NCBI GenBank assembly: GCA_030432775.1
Contig: JAUILO010000066.1
Coordinates: 1-12,918, forward strand
DNA from: Alphaproteobacteria bacterium
GTDB lineage: Bacteria > Pseudomonadota > Alphaproteobacteria > Micavibrionales > Micavibrionaceae
Direction: 5' to 3'
DNA length: 12,918 nucleotides
The translations under genes were made by a program, and so were the position numbers. Under the pieces are notes generated by a model. The model saw only the letters and a program-made list of their open reading frames with translations. It was not told the origin of the DNA and did not search any database. Positions 6,890 to 12,918 of this stretch are shown here, piece after piece. Position 1 is the stretch's first letter. The number at the start of each line of letters is the position of its first letter.

Positions 6890-7600
6890 ATGACCGAGAT
6901 CACCATTCCCACCAAAGACAACAAACACTTTCAGGCCTATGTCGCAATGCCCGAAGCACTACCTGCGCCAACCATCATAGTCATACAGGAAATCTTCGGG
7001 GTTAATCAGGAAATGCGCGATAAATGCGATGCATTGGCGGCGCAGGGTTATATCGCTGTGTGCCCTGATTTATTCTGGCGGCTAGAGCCTGGCATTCAAC
7101 TGACGGATAAGACCGAGAAGGAATGGCAACAAGCATTTGATCTATTCAACCGCTTTGATGTTGATATGGGTATCGAAGATTTGCGCGCGACGCACCACAC
7201 GTTCAAAGGCCATGCGCAGTCAACCGGAAAAGTCGGCTGTGTTGGTTATTGTCTAGGCGGAAAACTTGCCTATCTTCTAGCAGCACGCGGCCATGTTGAC
7301 GCAAGTGTTGGCTATTATGGTGTCGGGCTTGACGAATTATTGGGTGAGGCTGGTGATATTGACCATCCTTTAATGCTTCATATCGCAGAAGAAGATAAAT
7401 TTACACCTAAAGACGCACAGGAAAAAATTATCAACGGCGTGAAAGATTTTTCAAATATTGCGGCATATTCATATCCAAATGTCGATCATGCCTTTGCCAG
7501 AGGGCAGGGCGAACATTACGATGAAGCGGCAGCAACACTGGCCAACCAGCGTACAATGGATTTTCTGAACAACAATCTTAAAATGGCTGAGGCGGCGTGA
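6890..7600 (+). CDS. Dienelactone hydrolase family protein
   Basis: A 236-residue alpha/beta hydrolase, probably cytoplasmic since no signal peptide is seen. The family type enzyme, dienelactone hydrolase, opens dienelactone rings in chlorocatechol breakdown, but most members have unknown substrates. The triad can be read directly: Cys121 in GYCLGG, Asp169 in AEEDKFTP and His200 in NVDHAFARG. These are two residues earlier than the Cys123/Asp171/His202 of the Pseudomonas enzyme as I recall it. Glu34 in IQEIFG matches the family's conserved Glu36. The fold is complete and full length. No catechol dioxygenase or other degradation gene is nearby, so a chloroaromatic role is not supported. Its TGA stop overlaps the GTG start of the next gene (GTGA), so the two proteins are co-translated. 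Confidence 0.93.
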   Translation: MTEITIPTKDNKHFQAYVAMPEALPAPTIIVIQEIFGVNQEMRDKCDALAAQGYIAVCPDLFWRLEPGIQLTDKTEKEWQQAFDLFNRFDVDMGIEDLRATHHTFKGHAQSTGKVGCVGYCLGGKLAYLLAARGHVDASVGYYGVGLDELLGEAGDIDHPLMLHIAEEDKFTPKDAQEKIINGVKDFSNIAAYSYPNVDHAFARGQGEHYDEAAATLANQRTMDFLNNNLKMAEAA

Positions 7601-9273
7601 GCGACGAGGAAGAGTTTTTCGAAGAAGATGTAGTCACAATAGAAGATCCGGAAAAAGTCCCACAGGAACTTCTGGATAAAGCGCTTGAGAAAATGCGGGC
7701 CCTTGCCAAAGGCAATGGAATAGACCCCGAAGACATAGAACATAAAGATTTCAAGGGTAAAATCTTTCACTTCCAAGCCAGACAAAATTATCGCATAACC
7801 AGCGAAATATCTCACAAAGATGTTAATGGCCGCGAACAAGGGCAAGCCGCTGGTTCAAAAGAAGACATCCAGCGTTCAATCCAGACACATATCGACCAAA
7901 TGACTCAAGATAAAGAGATCATTCAAAACACTGTACAAATTCTCAAGAAAAGAAATGACAAGGGCTTTGCCATTAATAATGATGTCATACGTCTTGATAA
8001 ATACAAAAAAACCTATGTTTTACACTCTGCCTGCAATCAATGTGGCGGAACGGCACATTCAAATTGCCAGATGTGTCGCGGCCAAAGAGAAGTAATCTGC
8101 CAGCAATGTCGCGGCGAACGCACATCACCCTGCCCGGCATGTCAGGGCACACAATTTGTCACAGGGCCGAGCGGCCGCATACCGTGCCAGCGCTGTCACG
8201 GAAGAGGACGAACCGGCTGTGATATGTGCCGCCAAACAGGCCGCATACCGTGCCGGACATGCAAAGGATCAGGTAATCAGGATTGTAATGGCTGTGGCGC
8301 TACGGGCTGGCGCTCCCACGTAACACATTTACAGGTCAAAGCCATATCTACTTTTGAATATAATAGCTCCGAATTACCCGAGGAGGCCATCAAGCAAATT
8401 GACGCACTTGGGCCGGATCTAGTAACAGGAGAACACGCAAAAGTAACCATTATTGATGATTACGAGCAGCTCGCAAAAGAGAGCAAAGAAAACGAAAAAG
8501 ACAGATTTCATGTAAATTACCACGTAAAATTACCCTTTGGTGATATCGAGTTCACAATCAAAGACCAACCAATAGAAGGTAAATTATTTGGTTATCAGCC
8601 ACGCCTGCTTAAAATCCCGCCATTTCTTGAAACTGCGATATCAAAAGGTATCCGCGCATTAAATGGTGCTGCTCATGGCAAAGGAAATATCGCACGCAAA
8701 ATCGGCGAATCTCTACAATATAGAATATTATCGGATATCTTATTCGAAACAGCGATCTATTCCCCGAAAAAGGCCGAAAAAATTATCAACCGTAAATATC
8801 GTTTCGGCATTCGCAAAAAAACCATACGTGATGTTATAATTCGCGCAAACCGTGCCTTGGCACTGGTTACAAAAAAACCAAGATCAATGGGTCTTGGCAT
8901 CGGCATTGCAGCTGGATCGGTATTATCCGCGCTTTACCTTCTAACGCCTTTGCGCGCCGGATTAATGAGCGCAATAAAAATCCCCCAAGGATCAGAAGCC
9001 GAAACGGTCATCGATATTTTGCCAATAGTGGCAGGCTGTCTGGCAACGTTCTTTGCCATCCGGATTCAATCCAGCAATGCATTAAAAAAGATATTCGGTG
9101 ACAAGCTTAGCCCCGAACAACAAAAACAGCTCACCCCGAAAGTCGGCAATATTGCCTATGCCGGATATGGCGGTTTATTTGTGGCTTATCTTATTATGCT
9201 GGAGATTAGCTTGTTAATAGAGAACGGAACACCAATCTGGTACGAAGTTCTAAGGCATAAAATCGGCCTATAA
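7597..9273 (+). CDS. Membrane protein with eight-CxxC DnaJ-like zinc domain, function unknown
   Basis: I do not recognise this 558-residue protein as a named gene. It opens with an acidic N-terminus (MSDEEEFFEED) and a charged helical region (to about 140). Eight CxxC pairs follow at 146, 157, 168, 179, 197, 208, 219 and 230. Spacing is 11 residues within each block of four, with 18 between blocks; several carry a following G as in DnaJ's CxxCxGxG. DnaJ has four such pairs binding two zincs, so four zincs are possible here. There is no J domain. A mixed domain (about 240-345) and a basic helical part (350-427) precede two or three membrane segments (about 431-450, 471-490, 517-541). The order of zinc repeats then an alpha/beta part faintly recalls eukaryotic SSUH2-type proteins (inference). 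The GTG start is coupled to the hydrolase stop, with GAGG four bases upstream. Confidence 0.88.
   Translation: MSDEEEFFEEDVVTIEDPEKVPQELLDKALEKMRALAKGNGIDPEDIEHKDFKGKIFHFQARQNYRITSEISHKDVNGREQGQAAGSKEDIQRSIQTHIDQMTQDKEIIQNTVQILKKRNDKGFAINNDVIRLDKYKKTYVLHSACNQCGGTAHSNCQMCRGQREVICQQCRGERTSPCPACQGTQFVTGPSGRIPCQRCHGRGRTGCDMCRQTGRIPCRTCKGSGNQDCNGCGATGWRSHVTHLQVKAISTFEYNSSELPEEAIKQIDALGPDLVTGEHAKVTIIDDYEQLAKESKENEKDRFHVNYHVKLPFGDIEFTIKDQPIEGKLFGYQPRLLKIPPFLETAISKGIRALNGAAHGKGNIARKIGESLQYRILSDILFETAIYSPKKAEKIINRKYRFGIRKKTIRDVIIRANRALALVTKKPRSMGLGIGIAAGSVLSALYLLTPLRAGLMSAIKIPQGSEAETVIDILPIVAGCLATFFAIRIQSSNALKKIFGDKLSPEQQKQLTPKVGNIAYAGYGGLFVAYLIMLEISLLIENGTPIWYEVLRHKIGL
8032..8295 (+). repeat. Eight CxxC coding repeats with 33-bp period
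   Basis: The zinc-binding part of the gene is built of 33-bp units, two runs of four with a 21-bp insert between them. Traces of duplication remain in the DNA. GGCCGCATACCGTGCC occurs at 8173-8188 and again at 8239-8254, exactly 66 bp apart. TGTCGCGGC occurs at 8074-8082 and 8107-8115, 33 bp apart. This suggests growth by unit duplication rather than chance convergence. Confidence 0.75.
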
Positions 9274-9278
9274 GAAAA

Positions 9279-10451
9279 TCATTGTTTATATTCACATGCC
9301 CGCGCCTGATCTTTGACCTTGGCCTTGGCAATGGCCTGATCAACAGGATCATTTGAAGCCAATACAGCATCAATCTCTTCATCTCCAGTCACAGTCCCCG
9401 CACTGCATCCACCAACCGGGCCGGGTGAGGAGTTTGAGCCGCCTCTGGCCGCATCAACCGGGCTGGGGAAACGATATAAAACTGCATGATCAATATTATA
9501 ATCAAAAAATGTACGATCTATTCCGCCAAGACCATGCATACCGTGAATAATTGCGTCCAAAAACGTCTTTAGATCCCGCTGCTCTTTACCAACGGCAATC
9601 GACATCGGGTAAATCTCTATCGGTCTTGCAAGAGCAGGATGGATTGAATCCGGATGACCGGCTTTATAAGTCATAACCTTCAAAGGATCATGAATAACAA
9701 TATCGGCGCGTCCCTCTTTCACAGCATCAAAGAGCTCATCCGCATTCGAGCCCGCCTCAAGAACAAGTTCTTTGGCATTCGGCAAATATTGGCGCGTTAG
9801 ATACTGAAAAGACTCTCCTGCAATGGTCGCGACCGTTACCTGATCACTATTCATATCATCCAGCGATTTGAACCGCCCATCACCATCACGCACATAAATA
9901 TAATACGGCGTTTTGTATAATGGTTTTGTGAAAGTAACGATTTCTTCTCTTGCCGGTGTCGCAGTAATCACACCACAAAACGCATCATAATCACCATTAT
10001 TTAGGCCCTGCGCAAAATCGGCATAACTTACTTCTGCCGTCCATTCAATATCGACCGACCCAAGCTCGCCCAATTTCTTCATAATATCTGCAATTGGGCC
10101 ACTTACCTTGCCGCTCTTAATATCTTTATAAATATATGGCTCAACAGGCGCATAGGCACAGCGCAGAATTTTAAAACGGTTTACGCGCAAAAATGCATTA
10201 TCTGTGGCCGATTGTGTGATGACTTTTTCATGTACCCTTTCCGCCGTATTCTCAAACGTATTTTCAGAAACCTCATCGGACGCAGTTACCGGCGCAAGAT
10301 CACGGCCGGACGCTTCTATCGCATTAACTTTTTCTTCTTCTATGGATATAGTCTCGGCAATCGCGCTATGTTGAACATGTTCAAAAAATATGTTGCTGAA
10401 AAATGCGACAAACGCTATCGCAAACATATAACCCAAAACACTTCTTCTCAT
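9279..10451 (-). CDS. Exported solute-binding protein, family 3 type, orphan
   Basis: A 390-residue protein predicted to be periplasmic. A hydrophobic signal segment (about 5-23) is followed by a plausible cleavage after AIA (30-32). Residues 33-88 form an acidic, low-complexity linker. About 94-325 resembles the extracellular solute-binding family 3 fold typical of polar amino acid uptake: ILRCAYAPVEPYIY, GPIADIMKKLGEL, GDYDAFCGVITATPAREE, VTFTKPLYKTPYYIYV, then AGSNADELFDAVKEGRADIVIHD. The last 60 residues add a Gly/Ser/Pro-rich spacer and an Ala/Lys-rich helix not usual in the family. Cysteines 98, 159, 349 and 386 could form disulfides. I chose ATG 10451 because GGGG (10462-10459) stands seven bases before it; an in-frame TTG at 10457 is too close. 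No ABC permease or ATPase gene is adjacent, so it may be a sensor or accessory protein. The ligand is unknown. Confidence 0.85.
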   Translation of the reverse strand: MRRSVLGYMFAIAFVAFFSNIFFEHVQHSAIAETISIEEEKVNAIEASGRDLAPVTASDEVSENTFENTAERVHEKVITQSATDNAFLRVNRFKILRCAYAPVEPYIYKDIKSGKVSGPIADIMKKLGELGSVDIEWTAEVSYADFAQGLNNGDYDAFCGVITATPAREEIVTFTKPLYKTPYYIYVRDGDGRFKSLDDMNSDQVTVATIAGESFQYLTRQYLPNAKELVLEAGSNADELFDAVKEGRADIVIHDPLKVMTYKAGHPDSIHPALARPIEIYPMSIAVGKEQRDLKTFLDAIIHGMHGLGGIDRTFFDYNIDHAVLYRFPSPVDAARGGSNSSPGPVGGCSAGTVTGDEEIDAVLASNDPVDQAIAKAKVKDQARACEYKQ

Positions 10452-10458
10452 TTTCAAA

Positions 10459-10462
10459 CCCC
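10459..10462 (-). promoter_or_regulatory. Ribosome binding site setting the solute-binding protein start
   Basis: Minus-strand GGGG lies seven bases before ATG 10451 but only one base before the alternative TTG at 10457. It therefore favours ATG 10451. Confidence 0.6.
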
Positions 10463-10529
10463 GATATTGATCAATAGTATTTATTCTTCACACTGAATAA
10501 AAAAGCCTATAAGACCCATTATACTATAT

Positions 10530-11453
10530 CTAGCTTATAAATATATAAATCATGCACGGAATGTAAATGATCGCAAATAATGTAGAGGCAAGAATACCGA
10601 CTGAAGCCTTGCCCGGAAACATATCGAATTTAGCCGCAAAAGCTGCGTTATTTGCAGCCATAGGCATAAGAGAAAATAGCAAAATAGGGCCGTAAAAACT
10701 TTCGCCAAAGAAATGTAAGAAATTCTTATCAAGCCAGATAATAAGAAATGCAGCCAGTGGCCAAAGCACAAATTGAACAATCAGAACAGTAAAGGTAAAC
10801 GGAATATCTATTCTAAAACGGTGCATATCAGCAAGGCCAAGACCGATAATCATCATGCCCAAAACCGTATACGCCCCCTTAAAGAAATCGAAAAACTGAT
10901 CATTTAAAACCGGAATCGTATATTCAAAATAACTGAGCACAAAACCTATAACCATGGCGTAAAGCACCGGATAACGGAATATGTTCTTAAGACTTTGAAT
11001 GGGCGAACTATTGCCACGGGAAATAAAATATATGCCGAGGCTGTTTTCAAAAATCTGCATACCGACACCAATGGCAATATACAAACCCACCACAGATTGA
11101 TCAAAAATCGTAAAAGCAATTGGAATACCAAGATAACCCCAATTGCCCGTGCCACTCATAAGCGCGGATAAATATGGGGTCTTACCGTCTTTCATATATA
11201 ATTTGGTAATATTAAGCACCAAAAAGGAAAAACAAAGTGCAAAGAATAAGGTTATAAACGGGGCGATTACCGCGATACCGGAAAACGATATTTTCGAAAT
11301 AGACAGAATAAAAACAATCGGAGATACAACAAATACTGTAATAGTTGCTATGCTCTTCGTATCAATTTCAAATAATTTACCGCTTGCGTAGCCAATACCA
11401 ATTATAAGATATAACGGCAAAATACCGCTAATAATCTCCAGCACCATATTCAA
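10530..11453 (-). CDS. AEC-family membrane transporter (auxin efflux carrier type)
   Basis: A 307-residue, very hydrophobic inner-membrane protein, normal in length for bacterial AEC permeases (about 10 membrane helices in two halves). Matching features are the N-terminal helix ISGILPLYLIIGIGYASGKL, the conserved SGTGNWGYLGIP stretch with a broken helix in the middle of the first half, and the second-half GMMIIGLGLAD and MPMAANNAAFAAKF. Characterised bacterial relatives export or import small dicarboxylates such as malonate or malate, or amino-acid-like compounds; the substrate here cannot be told. TTG 11453 is the likely start because GGAGG (11466-11462) stands eight bases before it. ATG 11447 would be 14 bases away. 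The gene lies downstream of rho on the same strand, separated by a region with a 9-bp inverted repeat, and 78 bases upstream of the solute-binding gene. Confidence 0.93.
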   Translation of the reverse strand: MNMVLEIISGILPLYLIIGIGYASGKLFEIDTKSIATITVFVVSPIVFILSISKISFSGIAVIAPFITLFFALCFSFLVLNITKLYMKDGKTPYLSALMSGTGNWGYLGIPIAFTIFDQSVVGLYIAIGVGMQIFENSLGIYFISRGNSSPIQSLKNIFRYPVLYAMVIGFVLSYFEYTIPVLNDQFFDFFKGAYTVLGMMIIGLGLADMHRFRIDIPFTFTVLIVQFVLWPLAAFLIIWLDKNFLHFFGESFYGPILLFSLMPMAANNAAFAAKFDMFPGKASVGILASTLFAIIYIPCMIYIFIS

Positions 11454-11461
11454 TGGAACAT

Positions 11462-11466
11462 CCTCC
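11462..11466 (-). promoter_or_regulatory. Strong ribosome binding site pointing to a TTG start
   Basis: Minus-strand GGAGG is eight bases before TTG 11453 and 14 before ATG 11447. The spacing argues for initiation of the AEC transporter at TTG, a rare start codon. Confidence 0.6.
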
Positions 11467-11489
11467 AGATTTAATTACACATCTATAAT

Positions 11490-11521
11490 CAATATACGTA
11501 TCCAGAAAGATCCGTATATTG
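11490..11521. repeat. 9-bp perfect inverted repeat between rho and the transporter gene
   Basis: CAATATACG (11490-11498) and CGTATATTG (11513-11521) are exact inverted copies around a 14-base loop. In minus-strand RNA this could fold 35 bases past the rho stop, but no T-run follows, so it is not a standard intrinsic terminator. It may protect the rho mRNA 3' end, or be an operator for the AEC gene 37 bases further on. Neither role is shown by the sequence. Confidence 0.5.
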
Positions 11522-11556
11522 TTATTTTCTAATGTCTATAATTTATTGAGTAATGA

Positions 11557-12873
11557 TTATTGATTCATAGATTGGAAGAAATCATCATTTGATTTTGTAC
11601 TCTTCATCTTACCTTGCAGGAACTCTACCGATTCAACAACACCCATCGGGTTAAGAATACGGCGCAATACCCACATTTTAGATAATGTCGCAGGATCAAC
11701 CAAAAGCTCTTCCTTACGTGTACCGGATTTCTGAATATCAATTGATGGGTAAACGCGTTTATCAGACAGCTTACGATCAAGTACAATTTCAGAGTTACCA
11801 GTACCTTTAAATTCTTCAAAGATAACCTCATCCATACGGCTACCTGTGTCAATCAATGCTGTGGCGATAATTGTCAATGATCCGCCTTGTTCAACATTAC
11901 GCGCAGCACCAAAGAAACGCTTTGGTCTTTGCAGGGCGTTGGCATCAACACCACCTGTAAGAACTTTACCGGAGCTAGGAACTACAGTGTTATATGCACG
12001 AGCAAGACGTGTGATCGAATCCAGCAAAATAACAACATCGCGTTTATGTTCAACCAAACGTTTGGCTTTTTCCATGACCATTTCAGCAACTTGAACGTGG
12101 CGTGTGGCCGGTTCATCAAATGTAGAAGATACAACTTCGCCGCAAACCGAGCGCGCCATATCAGTCACCTCTTCCGGACGCTCATCAATAAGAAGAACGA
12201 TTAGATAGGCTTCAGGGTGGTTTTTCTCGATTGAATGCGCAATATCCTGCAACATAACTGTTTTACCGGTTCTAGGTGGCGCAACAACAAGGGCACGTTG
12301 ACCAAAACCAAGCGGCGAAACCAACTCGATGATACGCTGGGTCATACCGTTCTTTGTCGGGTCTTCCAGTTCCAGTTTAATTTTTCTCTCAGGATAGAGT
12401 GGTGTCAGGTTATCAAAGTTAATGCGATGTTTTACTTTTTCCGGTGTTTCATTGTTGATAAAGCCAACACGTAATAAAGCAAAATAGCGCTCGTTATCTT
12501 TTGGCGCTCTAATCTCACCTTCAACAATATCACCTGTACGAAGACCGAAACGGCGAACTTGTGATGGAGATACATAAATATCATCCGGACCAGGAAGGTA
12601 ATTTTCTTCCGGTGCGCGTAAAAAACCAAAGCCATCTTGCAGAACTTCGAGAACACCTGTACCTGAAATCGGAACACCTTGTTGGGCTAGTTCTTTAAGA
12701 ACAGCAAACATCATGTCTTGTTTACGCATACTCGCGCAATTTTCAATTCCCAGTTCTTCGGCAAAGGCAAGTAGCTCTGACGGAGATCGTGTTTTCAGAT
12801 CTTGTAAGTTCATGAAATGCTCATGTTGGTTTTGCGTTGTATTTTCTTGTTTGGTATTTGATTGAGAAGACAA
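11557..12873 (-). CDS. rho: Transcription termination factor Rho
   Basis: Rho is the hexameric RNA-dependent ATPase helicase that ends transcription. The frame gives 438 residues from TTG 12873, or 418 from ATG 12813 (MNLQDLKTRSPSELLAFAEE). The latter matches the usual Rho N-terminus and the E. coli length of 419. Seen in order (438 numbering): the N-terminal helical domain (21-70), the primary RNA-binding OB fold with GFGFLR (81-86) and YVSPSQVRRFGLRTGD (100-115), then Walker A PPRTGKT (199-205). Walker B VILLDS (281-286), GGVDANALQRPKRFFGAARN (307-326) and GTGNSEIVLDRKLSDKRVYP follow. The first 20 residues, if translated, are a Gln/Asn-rich tail. Upstream signals are weak for both starts (GGGA before TTG, GAGC before ATG). 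The upstream region is cut by the window end. Confidence 0.97.
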   Translation of the reverse strand: MSSQSNTKQENTTQNQHEHFMNLQDLKTRSPSELLAFAEELGIENCASMRKQDMMFAVLKELAQQGVPISGTGVLEVLQDGFGFLRAPEENYLPGPDDIYVSPSQVRRFGLRTGDIVEGEIRAPKDNERYFALLRVGFINNETPEKVKHRINFDNLTPLYPERKIKLELEDPTKNGMTQRIIELVSPLGFGQRALVVAPPRTGKTVMLQDIAHSIEKNHPEAYLIVLLIDERPEEVTDMARSVCGEVVSSTFDEPATRHVQVAEMVMEKAKRLVEHKRDVVILLDSITRLARAYNTVVPSSGKVLTGGVDANALQRPKRFFGAARNVEQGGSLTIIATALIDTGSRMDEVIFEEFKGTGNSEIVLDRKLSDKRVYPSIDIQKSGTRKEELLVDPATLSKMWVLRRILNPMGVVESVEFLQGKMKSTKSNDDFFQSMNQ

Positions 12874-12918
12874 TTTAATTTCCCATTATGGTTTTTAGCT
12901 TATGCGTTCGCATTTATC

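Noticed and set aside
8040..8222. 60-residue plus-strand frame inside the zinc-repeat gene
   Set aside because: A second-frame shadow of the CxxC repeats; its periodic sequence follows from the 33-bp repeat.
9274..9278. Shared bidirectional terminator between converging genes
   Set aside because: Only five bases separate the stops and no hairpin with T-runs is visible around them.
10465..10476. 12-bp palindrome TATTGATCAATA before the solute-binding gene
   Set aside because: AT-rich and short, with a single copy; could easily occur by chance and overlaps no identifiable promoter.
10501..10529. T-rich stretch (minus strand) after the AEC gene as a terminator
   Set aside because: Six T's are present but no stable stem of adequate length precedes them.
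12902..12913. ATGCG-TT-CGCAT dyad upstream of rho
   Set aside because: Short, at the window edge, and no promoter or terminator context can be judged.

Overview
The window looks like chromosomal DNA of an alphaproteobacterium with a moderate, AT-leaning base composition. The evidence is the gene string rho ... mnmE-mnmG-rsmG-parA-parB, the presence of YerC/YecD-type and DUF6489-type proteins, and three perfect copies of the bacterial centromere site parS. No species can be named from the sequence alone.

Left part (1-5822, all minus strand): read in transcription order this is mnmE (tRNA U34 modification GTPase), mnmG (its FAD partner), rsmG (16S rRNA m7G methyltransferase, overlapping the end of mnmG), parA and the N-terminal two thirds of parB, which runs off the left edge. 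parA has its own near-consensus promoter (TTGACG-17 bp-TATAAT) just after rsmG. A hairpin followed by seven T's lies between parA and parB. Three parS sites (TGTTTCACGTGAAACA) lie inside rsmG, mnmG and mnmE. All three are in the same reading frame and encode Val-Ser-Arg-Glu-Thr. ParB loads at such sites and ParA moves the complex, so these housekeeping genes also carry the centromere.

Middle part (5987-9273): a small minus-strand DUF6489-type gene faces away from a plus-strand group. That group is a TrpR-related HTH protein (good promoter at 6346-6374), a dienelactone hydrolase-type enzyme, and a 558-residue protein overlapping it by 4 bases. The last protein has eight CxxC pairs arranged as two DnaJ-like zinc blocks plus a membrane C-terminus, but no J domain. 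It is the least familiar gene here. A 19-bp hairpin-palindrome sits between the HTH gene and the hydrolase.

Right part (9279-12873, minus strand): rho (transcription terminator), an AEC-family membrane transporter, and an exported solute-binding-protein-like gene without ABC transporter genes beside it. The solute-binding gene converges on the zinc protein with only 5 bases between stops. In many alphaproteobacteria rho lies close to mnmE (established knowledge), so 5987-11453 may be an insertion or rearrangement of variable genes in a conserved origin-proximal block (inference). No rRNA, tRNA, CRISPR array or insertion sequence was seen, and no gene-free stretch exceeds 300 bases.
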